Below, one piece after another: positions 35,601-45,652 of a stretch of 64,000 nt of DNA (position 1 is the stretch's first letter; the number at the start of each line of letters is the position of its first letter). This DNA is from Lithodes maja (Eukaryota > Arthropoda > Malacostraca > Decapoda > Lithodidae). Location of the stretch: positions 151,757 to 215,756 of the forward strand of contig JBAKBP010000192.1 in the NCBI GenBank assembly GCA_037953745.1, in the 5' to 3' direction. The translations under genes and the position numbers were made by a program. The notes beneath the pieces are model-generated. The model did no database searches. It saw nothing but the letters and a program-made list of their open reading frames with translations, and had not been told where the DNA came from.

Positions 35601-36174
35601 AAGGGAGAAAGACTTCGGCCTCACTAGTAACTCGCACACATATTGGAAGTTCTTGTTGAAGAGCAGGGTTCTGGGGCTGAATTTCAAGAATGCTATTTAT
35701 GTCCTCACTAACAATAACAGGGAGCATAACAGTCTGGTAAGGACCTATCACCATTCGACGGGGGAGCCGAATGCAATTTTCTTTCTGGGGCTTCTCCTCA
35801 GTGAGTGTAGCCTTGACTCGGCGAACAGATCTCGCTTTTCTTTTCCCTGTAGTAACATGATGGATGTCGTAGGTCACATCCCCCCAACGTAGCGTCTGAC
35901 GTGGATGATTCCATAACATAGGGTAGCGACCCAAAAGGTTGACCCCAAGAAGCAGGTCAGTGTCCATATAGTCGTCTGGGATCACCACCGCCAGGTGCTG
36001 TATTGTCTGGGACATTCCTACGCATACCGCCAGGGAGACCGTGCCCAAAATCCTTAGGGAGGTACCGGTAATGCCAAAGAGGGCGGGAATGTTCTTGCTG
36101 AGAGAGATAGGAAGCCCTAACTCAATCACCAAGGACTGCTTAACGAGCGTAAGCTCACTACCGGTATCTACCAT
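32626..36174 (-). CDS. pol: Pol polyprotein of element C
   Basis: 1182 residues counted from the first ATG, but the frame is open from just after the gag UGA (36238), so that ATG need not be the start. Protease MVDTGSELTLV (Asp3) is at the N-terminus, with LLLGVNLLG near 74. RT spans about 310-500 with YLDD at 459-462. RNase H has D608, E650 and D675. The integrase has an HHCC finger (H815, H821, C851, C854), a DD35E core (D883, D941, E977) and a WVGPF module near 1115. Family lengths and catalytic residues look complete. Because the protease begins so close to this ATG, synthesis as a Gag-Pol readthrough product is more natural than independent initiation. Confidence 0.9.
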   Translation of the reverse strand: MVDTGSELTLVKQSLVIELGLPISLSKNIPALFGITGTSLRILGTVSLAVCVGMSQTIQHLAVVIPDDYMDTDLLLGVNLLGRYPMLWNHPRQTLRWGDVTYDIHHVTTGKRKARSVRRVKATLTEEKPQKENCIRLPRRMVIGPYQTVMLPVIVSEDINSILEIQPQNPALQQELPICVRVTSEAEVFLPFANPSRGRVVLKPGTLLATYEKLAESQIHDVPQCMKTKVSNAMLPDMDQPSSSGTREEKLQSLIDKCQWDHLEDGQKGQLGHVLKEHNSVFILSEHELGTMNVPPAHIHVSDPTPTRSPLYRTLEKAKPILAQMLNDMLKKDIIEPSTAAWLSPIVLVAKPDGTKRMCLDYRQVNTRLQADIQPLPRLDELVELTTGHKYYATLDLKDAYYQIPLDDESRDLTTFSDGVALYRFKRLPFGLSCSPAIFTRQMGSVLAPLAKEGWVRNYLDDVLLWASSFDELLTRLSTLFSHFAKMGLKLNLTKCQFAHPEVKFLGHLISEQGCRPDPENVEAVINMKSPSNVKEIRRFLGMAGFYRKCIPQFAKFAAPLTELTKKYAQFEWSSECEEAFQKLKTLLVSAPVLVKADMHRKFLLHTDASGTHVGAALMQPQSDGTLRPVGYFSKKLKPAETRYSTTDREALAVVLACRQFHHYLWGVRFNLMTDHQPLVSAFTKKTKSARMSRWSLEMREYRFDISYKPGPKNYVADQLSRPVRAVRWEQDQKWLGKTSAEMRELQCQEARWKDLIVFLEGGALPKHRYPRATLDQFVVDQGVLYFVVAKSDGSLHYLLVVPSELKKAALNLAHDQESGHLGRFKSIMKAESLFYWPNLRSDVSTYVRECSVCQQYKGTQGLQQHWQELPPVKQPLERVSVDLTDMTAGAQGYRYILTVTDHYSRFVRFYKLRSKVSVEVCGKFREYLCDFGSPQTLLSDNGGEFTSQQFRDLCTSFNIKLGYVTPYHPRGNSVTERMHRTLKTVLATLCKGHPLRWPQYVGECQRVLNCAVHVTLGKQPHFAFFGRYAPRQLGAALPSIENEERQEAMSVAKEVLEQTSLTMARKFRDVANRNRRYEKVNVDDMVWIRNENPLPGTSQKLNAKWVGPFRVTEVVRDGAAYKLVNPYTGVFMKKAAEKVKPFVGEEYWQVEQVEMPVEEDYQPEILAPRARQPARRYIESC

Positions 36175-36237
36175 GGCGCGACACGATCTCTGGTTTACTA
36201 CGAGGAAAATGGTTGGAGATTTGTTCGAGGTCCCGAG

Positions 36238-36240
36238 TCA
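36238..36240 (-). other. In-frame UGA between gag and pol of element C
   Basis: gag and pol are in the same frame and separated only by this TGA, followed by CTC. About 21 sense codons lead from it into the protease. UGA followed by C is a known leaky context. It could instead be a point mutation of a CGA codon in a single gag-pol frame. Confidence 0.6.
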
Positions 36241-37596
36241 CCTTGTTGCTCTACCCTCTCGCCCTGGGCAGTCAGGTCTCCCACGTCTACAATTCTCTCT
36301 CAGGCAGTCGAAACATGCTAAACGTGGGGGACGGAGGGGACAATCCGCCCTGTTATGCTCCTTTGTTCTACAGAAGGGGCATCCTGTATACTGAGGTCTT
36401 CGTGTTAATCTCTGGACATCCTGTGACAAGGTCGCCAGAGATTCCTGGAGGCGGATGAATCTATCGTCCATTCCCGTTGATGGAAGGAGAGGGGTCGTCA
36501 GGGAAGGTTGGCTACTGCTGGGAGGCGGTGTAGTCACTGGGGCATGGTGTTTCATTACTTCACAAACCCGTCCTCCTGTGACCATCCGTTCCGCATGGTT
36601 CTGCAGCTGACGCTCATAGTTCAGGTGCCTCAGGAACTCCTTCAGGGGTATCTCAACAGGCATGTATCGATCCACCTGTTGCTTAACGGATAAGGGGAGG
36701 GTCGCATGGAGTCTTATTTTAAGCCACTGGTCGCGTGGAGGTAAAGTTTCCCCTGGGAACATTGACTGAATCATACTATAGCTATACGTCATCTTCTGGA
36801 CGTAATCATAAGGATCTTCTGAGAGGACGTACGTGTTATGTTCTGCTTCTCGGAACGACTCGGACATCGTTGGCGTCTTATGAAAGAACTGCTTCAGGAA
36901 CTGGATGAACTCTGCCCAAGTCTTTAACTTTCCCTGAGCTGTCTCTACTTGCACCAGAACAGCCAGGTCGGAATCCAACTTGAACTTGGCCAGGTTCAAC
37001 CTTGCCTCGTCATGGGACATACAGGCTTCGATCCGCATCTGAAAGACCTCAATCTTAGTGGAAGCCATATAAGATCGTAACTCGTCCATGTGAAGCATGG
37101 GTACATCTCGGGAACTAATCCCTTCACTACGTCGGTGGTAGGGCTGACGGAGGGGAGCTGGGGGATGTGAAGAAGAATGGGAAAGTGAGGTTGGGGGATT
37201 ACGGATCAAGGGTACTGGAGGGGAAGGAGTGGGAGGTGTTGGGGTTGCAGATTTGAGAGAGTCCGCAAAGGCAAGAGGCGGAGGCGGGGAAAGGTTCTTA
37301 ATGCTGGGGGTTGGTTGTGGAGTACCAGTTGGGCTCTGGAACATCTCTCGGTCTCTCACGTCTCGCACCTGGTCTGCCAATGCTGACATTTCACCGACTA
37401 ATCGTTCTAGTATGGCTTTCATCTGGTCCATTTCATTCTGGGAGTTGTCTTCACTCTGACCTTCCTCCCACTGGTCGACCGTGACAAACCGGGAACTGTC
37501 CGTATCCTCAAATGACACTTCACTTCCTTGTTCCTCATTCCTCCTGACTAAAGCATCTTGCACCTCGTGCCTTGGCTCTGGACCAGGATTCTCCAT
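36238..37596 (-). CDS. gag: Gag protein of element C
   Basis: 452 residues from the ATG at 37596; upstream codons in frame lack an ATG. The N-terminus is acidic (EDTDSS..EEGQSEDN), with a predicted helical stretch near 55-85, a Pro/Ser-rich linker (about 90-165), a capsid-like helical region (about 170-340), a second Pro/Ser-rich linker and a C-terminal CX2CX4HX4C knuckle (CPFCRTKEHNRADC). A second cysteine cluster (CFDCLRENC) follows that lacks the histidine. It ends at a UGA in frame with pol. The role as particle protein and RNA binder is inferred from the knuckle and the position before pol. Confidence 0.85.
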   Translation of the reverse strand: MENPGPEPRHEVQDALVRRNEEQGSEVSFEDTDSSRFVTVDQWEEGQSEDNSQNEMDQMKAILERLVGEMSALADQVRDVRDREMFQSPTGTPQPTPSIKNLSPPPPLAFADSLKSATPTPPTPSPPVPLIRNPPTSLSHSSSHPPAPLRQPYHRRSEGISSRDVPMLHMDELRSYMASTKIEVFQMRIEACMSHDEARLNLAKFKLDSDLAVLVQVETAQGKLKTWAEFIQFLKQFFHKTPTMSESFREAEHNTYVLSEDPYDYVQKMTYSYSMIQSMFPGETLPPRDQWLKIRLHATLPLSVKQQVDRYMPVEIPLKEFLRHLNYERQLQNHAERMVTGGRVCEVMKHHAPVTTPPPSSSQPSLTTPLLPSTGMDDRFIRLQESLATLSQDVQRLTRRPQYTGCPFCRTKEHNRADCPLRPPRLACFDCLRENCRRGRPDCPGREGRATR

Positions 37597-39686
37597 CTTG
37601 GAGAGGAAAGAAGGAAAATTGATAGACAACTAATAACCGGAAAACACTAACCACCGCTTTCTCAACTTTGCGGTTCCTTCACAGTCACTGTGATTCTTGC
37701 TGGTATCTGCTGCACTTAAAGATTCCCTGAAATATTACACTAACCGTATTGAAATGTGGTAGCATGGCCAATACTGTTTGTGGTAACTTTTTCACGGGTT
37801 GGTAGCGTGAAAAAATGACAACTGCAACGCACTGATTCTAAACACCCGAGCGAAAGTGTAAGAACCAGTACTGTACAGTCTCTTCTACGGGGGGTACGGG
37901 ATTAATTCAGGAGCCCTGAACGGAACAGGAGCATGTCAAACCATGGACTCCTAAAGAAATCGCACCGCTGCACACCACTGTAACGGGGGGGGGGAATAGG
38001 ATTGGGTATCTCTCCTTCTTCCTTCACTTCCCTTCTTCTACTGCGAACAAGAGAGAGAGAGGGTAAGACAGAAAAAGATAGATTAAGCTGCGAAGGTGGA
38101 AAATAGGTACTCAAGGATAGAAAGGAAGAGATGACGACAAACCCGTTATTGCATTCTAATTAACGAGAGGACAACCCTGTTTGGTTGACCCACATCCAAC
38201 ATCCTTCGAGGAAGGGGAAAGGCTGCAACTCCGACACGATGATAAGACCAAAGAACCACCAAAAACCCCACTGAGACCTAGCATATTCTCTACTTTCTAG
38301 ATATCACATAAGGATGTTTTTGGGAACGGTAATTCATTCAAATTATTTGATCGCCCACCTTCAGGTGAACTGGCCGTCCCCATGGTTTTCTTATTCTTTA
38401 TGCAATCGTGATTCATGCTCATTATTCAGGTACATTAGGACAGTAGGATAAATCGGAGGCTAGCAAAGACCAATCAAGAACTTCACCTTTAATGTTGGCT
38501 GACAAGACTTTAACTCTCGGTTAGGCTACTGGTACTACTCTTAGACCAATTTAATACCGACAGCTCCGATTTACCATCCTGACAACACATTTAGATCCAA
38601 ATAGGTACGGGAGGATAGATACAAACATATTGCAGTAATCTTAAGCTTGATATTAATAGAAGGAACATTTTACCGTTTACAACTCTTAACATTGGTACCG
38701 TATGGCCCGTATCTAATTATCTCTATACCCTTAACCTGGGACCAATCCATTACCGTACTGGGACAGTCTCTTAACCTAGGAGTAGGACTCAAATATTGCT
38801 GTCTGTATCCACCCCCTTCCTCTCAGTATTATACATCCCAATTCCGCTAGATACCGGGATCGGCCAGGCTTGCCTGTAGGTTTCTTCGGCCTACCGTATC
38901 CTGGGGTATAGGGGGTAATCATACGTCTTCCTGCGGTCCTTGAACCCTCGTACAGTACACGAGTTCAGCATCCTGCACTCAGCCAATGGGAGGGGTGAAT
39001 CTCCGATTCTCCGCCATCAGCAATTCAGCATCACATCAACTCCGTCCCAAACTGGTTCCCTGGTAAGTTGAATACATTCTTAACCCACGGTTGACATATA
39101 GCTAACCCTTAATAATGGGGTTAATCAATATCCTAATTACGGTACACAGTAATACTAAAACAAATACATATAAAAAATATAGGTTAATATAAACATATAA
39201 AAATACATGGATTCCTATTAATATATAAAAATAGATGAGCTAATATAAGTACAGAAATACAATGACAGATCAAATTATGACATTACAGTACTGTACCAAA
39301 ATAATCTCTTAAGGCATCCAAAGATCCTCTCATTAAGTACAGGTACATATGTTACTCAGCACTACTCTACACACAATTGGGAATACATAATTACACAGCA
39401 TATCTATGGAGTCAAATCAATACAATAATGGCATAAATCAAAGGTAATTGTCATGGTCAAAATTAACAGGTTGGACTGCTCAATGCGGAGGGTGCTATAC
39501 AAGGCTCAAACAAAGCTAAACGTTAATTCTACTGTAACTCGAGTAACTTATCCCCTGAAATCAGCTGCCCAGAATCTCACTACAGCGTTCCATCCCTTGC
39601 AAGGCAACTCTGTTCATTAGACCATGTCAAACATAATTATATCATAGGAATCAATACTCATAATACACTCAAAAAGCACAATAATT
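37597..39686. other. 2.1 kb without a recognisable gene, upstream of gag C
   Basis: This may hold the 5' leader of element C, but I see no PBS or LTR end that I can defend. TGTAACGGGGG at about 37979 on the + strand resembles the LTR start of C but is in the wrong orientation. The right part is AT-rich, with A/T tracts near 39150-39250. Confidence 0.4.
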
Positions 39687-40108
39687 ATAATAATAATAAT
39701 AATAATAATTATTTTTTCCAGACACATAAGATAGATACAGTATAAATACAGTACGACCTAATGGTCCATATCACATGCACTTCTCGTCAGAGCACAGATA
39801 ATAATTATACACAAAGATATATTAATAAAGACACAATTAAATAAAAAATACAGTAGGCCTATTTACAGAATAGAGCACATATCACATTTTGTCACAATAT
39901 AACACAGATAGGCTAACTAAGGCTATTGCTCAATGTTGGTTAACACCTATTGCACAGATCATTGCTCATAGTTCAATTAGACCTATATATTACATTACAG
40001 TACATACTATGTGTGCAGCAGCTTCTGCCAGTGAGATATAATACGGGATTCATAGATATGATCACTAGACCAAAGAGCTACAATCAGCGTGTTACTGGAG
40101 GATTGCAG

Positions 40109-42859
40109 TCACTGCGAAAAGCTGTACACCAGTCTCCTGATGACAGCCCGACAGCACTGCACATCCAACAGTGTGCACACCATACTAGTGCTTTCATATT
40201 TAGAGAGACCAATGAACATCTTGAGTATATTATGATAGGATGTACACAGACCATTTATGGTGGCTCTCTTATACTTCCACCACAAATGGGCCGTGTACAT
40301 AGAGGAACAATATGTCCGGAACAAAGTGACTTTAGTTTCCCAATTACACATGTGGAATTTTCTCAAGATGGTGTTACCACGTAAATATAGCTGTCTGCGC
40401 TGACGGCCGATATCTGCATCATCTGAGCAATCGTTTGAGATAATGTGTCCCAGGTATTTTATTTTGTTTACTTCTTGAATAATTTGATTATTGAGTGAGA
40501 AATTTGGCAGTTTACTTTTATACAGTAATTTTGATCTAAATATAAGAACAGCACTTTTCAGTGGGTTGAATTTAACACAATGTTTACTACCAAAAGATTC
40601 ACATATATCAAGAAGTTTGGTCAGACCCGCAGAAGACGGTGCAATAATGACCAGATCATCAGCATACATGAGATGGTTGATGATTTTATTCCCACCATAA
40701 CATCCAATCTGCTCTTTATTCAATTTATCACTTAATTCATCCATATATACATTGAATAAGTAAGGTGAGAGAATACTACCCTGTCTCACTCCATTGGTTA
40801 CTGTAAAGGAATCCGAAATAATGTTACCCCATCTTACATTAAATGTTTGATTGGCGTACCAGTACTTCAAGATTCTCAGTATATAGGATGGCACTCCCCT
40901 TGTTGCTAATTTATCAAACAGGATATTGTGGCAGACTCTGTCAAATGCCTTACTAGCATCAAGAAAGCATGCAAAAATAGAGCTGTTCATTTTGATGTAC
41001 CCATCCACTAGCTCCTTCAGAGTGTAGATGCACTGGTCCGTACCATGATTCTTTTTAAAACCAAATTGATTACTATTAGTTGAGATATACACTGAGATTC
41101 TGTCTAAAATGATTAACTCTAGTATCTTACTTACAATACTGGCAAGGGCAATAGGTCTATAGTTGTCTTTTGATGTAATTTTGCCAGCCTTGTCTTTAAT
41201 TACTGGTATCAAGGTAACGGACATCATAGATTCTGGTAGGAAACCATGGATTAGAAAGCTGGTAAAGCAACTGCTGAGTTTCTCCAAGAGGAGAGTGGAG
41301 GAGTACTTCAAATGTTCAGCATATATACCATCAAAACCACAGGATTTGTTAGCATCTAGCCTACTTATTGCAGCCTTGATTTTTTCACTTGTAACTTTAA
41401 TTGTGTCATATTTTTCTTCTTTGTTACACTCTGTTGTAGCAGCAATGGTATTTCCTTGGTGCCCAACTGAGTTAAACAAAGTTTGGTAATGTGTTTTCCA
41501 AAGATTGGCTATGTTATTAGTACCAGAGATCCCATCTACACTAACGGGTAGAGGTGTGCAGCTATTATGCATTTTTTTAATATCCTTCCAGAAGGCCAAT
41601 CTGTCTTTGCTAGCAAAGTTTTTGGCCAATGCTTCTCTTCTTAATACATTTTCATTGTTTTTTATATATCTGATTGCATACTTGCATCTAGCCTTTAGTC
41701 TGGTGAACATGTAAAAAATGGGTCCCTGTCTCGGTTTGTTATGATCCAGCCATACACTACGAGCATCTCGGGATGCCTGGTATAGTTCTGAAACATGGTC
41801 ATTCCACCCAGGTTTGTTAAAAGAGTATTTTTTGTTATGCTTGTGAAATACTATGTCACTAGCCTTAGTAAGACAAGATATAATATTATTGTACAGCTTG
41901 CTGACTTCTTCTCGATGACTAGCATTAACACAATTGGGGTCTTCACAGGTAATGGCATCCTCACTGCCAGGATCAAGCTCAGAAAGGAGAGTGTGTGTTA
42001 AAGTGCAAAATTGCTCACACTCCTCCTCGTCAAGCCCGCCCCATGGCAGTTTTGGATTTACACTATTGTTTGACTGGGTTAATTCTGGCGCTCTTTCCAA
42101 ACTAGCTGTTAAGGTCAATGGGATATGATCTTCATCTGTATATGTATACTGAATTTCCATATTTGTTATCATATCATGGAAATCAGCACTAGCTACGGTA
42201 TGATCTAGCCAAGACGTTGAGCCCCATGCTGCACTGACACATGTGTAACTACTATGAGGGAGCATGAGCTGAGAAGAGATAATTAGATCATGCTCACCAC
42301 AGAAGTTAGTCATATGACTAGCAAACAGAGAGTTACTCATGTCCTTCAGATTAGCATTCCAGTCCCCTATTACAGAGTAACAGGTGGTATTTAGTTCTTG
42401 TAAAAGAGCACTTAGCTCTCCAAGGCATTCCAGGTATTGTTCTTCATTTTCATTACATGGGTAGGGCAAGTACACACTAAGAATAACTACTTTCCGTTGG
42501 ATATCTTCTATTTCTATACCTGTACACCATGGTAAATTTGTTACAAGTGGTTTAACCCGGCTGTCTAAAGAGTCCCTCCACAAAATAGCTACTCCTCCCG
42601 GTGGGTGACCTGCTACTAGACCATCCATAGCATCGGTTGTCGAGACCCCAAACCCATGAAAATTATCACAGATAGTACTGAGGTTACCCAAATCCTGTTT
42701 AAAATACCAAGTCTCCTGCAGGCACACAATATCACTGGTATTAAATACGTCTACTACATCAGGGCGTAGGAGAAGCCCTCTGTTGGTTTTAGGGAGCCCC
42801 CTACAGTTATAAGTAGCAATACGCAAATTGTTGGGAGATGAAGTAGACTTTATATCCAT
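40109..42859 (-). CDS. LINE-D ORF2: endonuclease and reverse transcriptase
   Basis: 916 residues from an ATG two bases after the ORF1 stop. The N-terminal APE-type endonuclease has N18 (TYNCRG), E49 (LQETW), D166/N168 (GDWNAN), D219/H220 (WLDHTV) and D244/H245 (EDHIP), covering the usual catalytic positions. RT motifs follow: NYRPIALAS (about 566), FLDASKAFDRV (632-642), NGVRQGSILSPYLF (about 689-702) and YADD (732-735). It ends at a TGA at 40109-40111 that looks natural. The product would nick target DNA and prime reverse transcription there. No frameshift or internal stop is seen. Confidence 0.88.
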   Translation of the reverse strand: MDIKSTSSPNNLRIATYNCRGLPKTNRGLLLRPDVVDVFNTSDIVCLQETWYFKQDLGNLSTICDNFHGFGVSTTDAMDGLVAGHPPGGVAILWRDSLDSRVKPLVTNLPWCTGIEIEDIQRKVVILSVYLPYPCNENEEQYLECLGELSALLQELNTTCYSVIGDWNANLKDMSNSLFASHMTNFCGEHDLIISSQLMLPHSSYTCVSAAWGSTSWLDHTVASADFHDMITNMEIQYTYTDEDHIPLTLTASLERAPELTQSNNSVNPKLPWGGLDEEECEQFCTLTHTLLSELDPGSEDAITCEDPNCVNASHREEVSKLYNNIISCLTKASDIVFHKHNKKYSFNKPGWNDHVSELYQASRDARSVWLDHNKPRQGPIFYMFTRLKARCKYAIRYIKNNENVLRREALAKNFASKDRLAFWKDIKKMHNSCTPLPVSVDGISGTNNIANLWKTHYQTLFNSVGHQGNTIAATTECNKEEKYDTIKVTSEKIKAAISRLDANKSCGFDGIYAEHLKYSSTLLLEKLSSCFTSFLIHGFLPESMMSVTLIPVIKDKAGKITSKDNYRPIALASIVSKILELIILDRISVYISTNSNQFGFKKNHGTDQCIYTLKELVDGYIKMNSSIFACFLDASKAFDRVCHNILFDKLATRGVPSYILRILKYWYANQTFNVRWGNIISDSFTVTNGVRQGSILSPYLFNVYMDELSDKLNKEQIGCYGGNKIINHLMYADDLVIIAPSSAGLTKLLDICESFGSKHCVKFNPLKSAVLIFRSKLLYKSKLPNFSLNNQIIQEVNKIKYLGHIISNDCSDDADIGRQRRQLYLRGNTILRKFHMCNWETKVTLFRTYCSSMYTAHLWWKYKRATINGLCTSYHNILKMFIGLSKYESTSMVCTLLDVQCCRAVIRRLVYSFSQ

Positions 42860-42861
42860 GA

Positions 42862-44535
42862 TTAAGAGTTGTTGGGAGGGTGGGTTACCGTAGTTATAGA
42901 GTCCTCATTTGTTGGTACCGGTACCGGTACCTGTGCCCTACGTTCTCTCCACCAGTACACCGATGCTTCCTCTGGCCAAAGTTCTTCATCCATAAACACC
43001 TCAGGATTTGGACACTCACAGTTTATTCTGAATGAAATATATGTGTGCCTATCAGACCAGGGAATAATTGGTTCAACATCCATACTAAGACTGAGTTTAT
43101 TGGAGAGATATTCTTTCAAGTCGGATGCCGTCACTCCTGGCTTAAAACCTGTCGCGAATACTTTGGCTATGCGTGATCTTTTCACTTTTTTAACTGTACT
43201 TATCCCCGTACTTTTATTTTTACCCTTAATCCTCTGATGCATAAAGTTCCTAGGTTGAATTTGCACAGCCATAGAATTCCTAACATTGTTTGTGGTACCA
43301 GTACCGGTACCTCCATTCAGCCTCTGTTCCCCCTCAGGTATGTGATGAGTTTTACCTTTGGTGGAATGTACCCTAAACCATTGTCCTTGAACAGTACCCT
43401 CCCCCTTATCATCACCTGAGGGTGGAGGCGTTGTGATCCTGTCGATAGGGGTTGTCGTCGAGCTCCTTCCCGTCGCAGGTGTTGTAGTGATGCCTTGCGC
43501 GTTGCCTGTACTTACAGCTACATTATAGGCCCCAGGTGTTGCTATACTCATTATAGCGGGTGTACCGCTTCCGATGCTCCTCACTGCAGGGTTGACTTCA
43601 TTAATTTCCTCAGTGGCAGAAGTTACATTGATGTTAGGCCTACCTCGGGTTGTCTCGTTGGTTCTACTCGTTATGGCTGTGGCTTCCTGTGTGATGGAGG
43701 AGGCGCCACCGGCACCTGGTGTGGAGCAGCTGGTGGTGGCATCAGTGATTTCCCCTGTGGCAAAGGTTTCAACGGAGTTAGGCCTCCCTCGGGTTGTCTC
43801 GTCAGAGTCGTCGCCGTCGGTTCTGATCGTTGTGTCGTGGACAGTTGTGGATGTGGCCGTGGTCTCCTGTGTAGTGGAGGGGGCGCTATCTGATGTAGTG
43901 CGGCTGGTAGTGGACACTGCAGGTGTGGTATTTATAGGCTCTGGATTATTGTCATTTACAGATGCAGTAGGCCTAGGCCTATTTGAGGGAAAGCCACCTG
44001 AAGATATTAAATTTCCTTGGGATTGGCTGTATTCCTCAATCACTAGCACTCTACTACTCAGATCACCAGTTGCACTCAATAAGTCCTTCATACAGTCATT
44101 TTGGGCTGAGGAACACTTTCTCAGATTAGAAACTTCTGACTGAGTTTTCTTGATCTCACTAAGGAGCACAGTAACGTCAACATGGTCAAATTGGATGAGT
44201 GGGAGTTTACCAAGGTTATGGGCAACAAATGTGGGTATATTATTACCTTTTTCCAGAATCAGCTTAATTATGTCTTTAATATTTTCACTATTTTTGTTGG
44301 GACCCTGTCTTTTCCTGTTCCGGTCACTATTGTCGTCAGCACACAGTTCAAACAGTCTATTCTTGGAGTACACAATCACTTCCTCATCATAGAATTCAAC
44401 ACACAATTTTGTTAACACGTCAGTACTCAGAAAATTGGATTTATTAGTCAGGAAACACAGTAGCTCATCGATAATAAGTCCATCTTGGGAGGGGTGAGTT
44501 GGTCCCTGGCTTGAGATTGTCTCTTCGGGAGCCAT
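42862..44535 (-). CDS. LINE-D ORF1 protein
   Basis: 557 residues from the ATG at 44535 (MAPEETISS). The open frame extends further upstream but without an ATG. The N-terminal part is helical and acidic. The middle (about 190-380) is very rich in Thr and Ser with two copies of a TTRGRPN motif. The C-terminal domain contains KRSRIAKVFATGF and a run ending YWWRERR, a pattern I associate with ORF1 proteins of CR1/L2-like LINEs. It probably binds element RNA, which is inference from ORF1 proteins in general. Stop TAA at 42862-42864, two bases before the ORF2 ATG. Confidence 0.75.
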   Translation of the reverse strand: MAPEETISSQGPTHPSQDGLIIDELLCFLTNKSNFLSTDVLTKLCVEFYDEEVIVYSKNRLFELCADDNSDRNRKRQGPNKNSENIKDIIKLILEKGNNIPTFVAHNLGKLPLIQFDHVDVTVLLSEIKKTQSEVSNLRKCSSAQNDCMKDLLSATGDLSSRVLVIEEYSQSQGNLISSGGFPSNRPRPTASVNDNNPEPINTTPAVSTTSRTTSDSAPSTTQETTATSTTVHDTTIRTDGDDSDETTRGRPNSVETFATGEITDATTSCSTPGAGGASSITQEATAITSRTNETTRGRPNINVTSATEEINEVNPAVRSIGSGTPAIMSIATPGAYNVAVSTGNAQGITTTPATGRSSTTTPIDRITTPPPSGDDKGEGTVQGQWFRVHSTKGKTHHIPEGEQRLNGGTGTGTTNNVRNSMAVQIQPRNFMHQRIKGKNKSTGISTVKKVKRSRIAKVFATGFKPGVTASDLKEYLSNKLSLSMDVEPIIPWSDRHTYISFRINCECPNPEVFMDEELWPEEASVYWWRERRAQVPVPVPTNEDSITTVTHPPNNS

Positions 44536-44640
44536 GTTGTTGTGATCACTTTTTGACGGCACTTTATTTAGAGTAAATTCACACACTCCATTAAGAAACT
44601 ACTATGTCCTTTATCAGAGTGTGAACACTAGGTATTCATG

Positions 44641-45652
44641 CACCTATGTGACAGGTAGAATACTTGCTGGATGGCCCATTATGTGGAAAATGTGAGGTGA
44701 AAACTGGAGTCTAATCACACCGTCACACCATACTTCTTCTTCTTCTCTCTCTCATCCTTAATAATAGCCTACTGTACTTCCAATTAGGTGAAAGTTAGGT
44801 AGCCTAATTAAAAATGTAAAATCATATAACCTACCATAATAATTCAGCAAGTACCCATACCTAAACGGCCTTTTCACTAGTTAACTTTAAGTAACAATAG
44901 GTAAGAACAAATAATCATCTGAAATAAACCCGACCCAATGGGGGTCCGAAATTTGACAGTACTGGGGTTGGGAAATGAGGACCTCTAAATCAAGATAACA
45001 AGTAACTCTTTACACTATAACCCAGTAAAAACATTTAAAATGAACAATAACCAGGCCTAGGAGACGTTAGTTATAAATACTTATCTGAATAGGCCTAACT
45101 TTGGAACGTCGGAGACACGAAAGGTAACCAAAACTCAAGGACACGATCTCAAACGAATGTCCTTTCCTGAATTACACGTTAAAATACAACCATATTTACC
45201 AAAATGCATGGTTTTATAAACTCAAAGTAATGAACAAGTTCTAAACATACAATACAACTGCTACATTAGTAATTTACTCAACCTGGTCATCTCTCCGAAA
45301 TGCGAGATGGTCTAAATCCTAAAATGGCGGTCAGGCTTCAAAAGCATTTTAATCAACTTCATCGTCCTCAATTCTACTCTTAACTGGTCTTCTCGCACTA
45401 CCTCAGGATTATGTAAAACGGTGAAAGACAAACTAGCAAAATAGGCTAGCCTAAGTTTGGTCGGGAATTATGGAAAAACACAAGAATTGGAAGGCCATCA
45501 AATGGCGTCCCTCTGACTGAAATTATTACACACAAACTTAATTTGACGTTAATTTGGAATAACAAAATCTAAAATATCAGAAAAACACTTAGCAAAGGTG
45601 CACAGACTAAGTTTTACTGAACACAAGGATAATGGGGGGAATTTGTAGGCAC
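44641..45652. other. 1 kb without a recognisable gene
   Basis: Between LINE-D and the poly-T end of LINE-E. It may contain the 5' UTR of LINE-D or leader sequence of element C. No coding signal seen. Confidence 0.4.

Larger units (their letters stand above)
31992..37596 (-). mobile_element. Element C: Ty3/gypsy retrotransposon with conventional pol order, coding part
   Basis: Gag (37596-36238) and Pol (to 32626) on the - strand are followed by about 630 bases of 3' UTR up to the candidate polypurine tract. Pol order is protease, RT, RNase H, integrase. Both frames are otherwise undamaged. A matching 5' LTR directly upstream of gag was not found. The only related repeat upstream is at 47920-48493, beyond two LINE insertions. 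Confidence 0.8.
39687..44640 (-). mobile_element. LINE-D: apparently full-length two-ORF non-LTR retrotransposon
   Basis: ORF1 and ORF2 are adjacent and intact on the - strand, with about 420 bases of 3' UTR ending near a (TAA)n/(ATT)n tract at 39687-39709. The ORF1 type and ORF2 RT motifs suggest the CR1/L2/Rex1-like assemblage, but I could not fix the clade. The 5' end is not resolved and may extend beyond 44640. Intact ORFs suggest a young copy. Confidence 0.75.

Noticed and set aside
37978..38000. Second LTR start of element C (TGTAACGGGGG)
   Set aside because: It is in the opposite orientation to element C and has no further similarity to the 573-bp repeat.
43574..44143. 189-codon + strand frame
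   Set aside because: Antisense of the Thr/Ser-rich part of LINE-D ORF1; low complexity explains the open frame.
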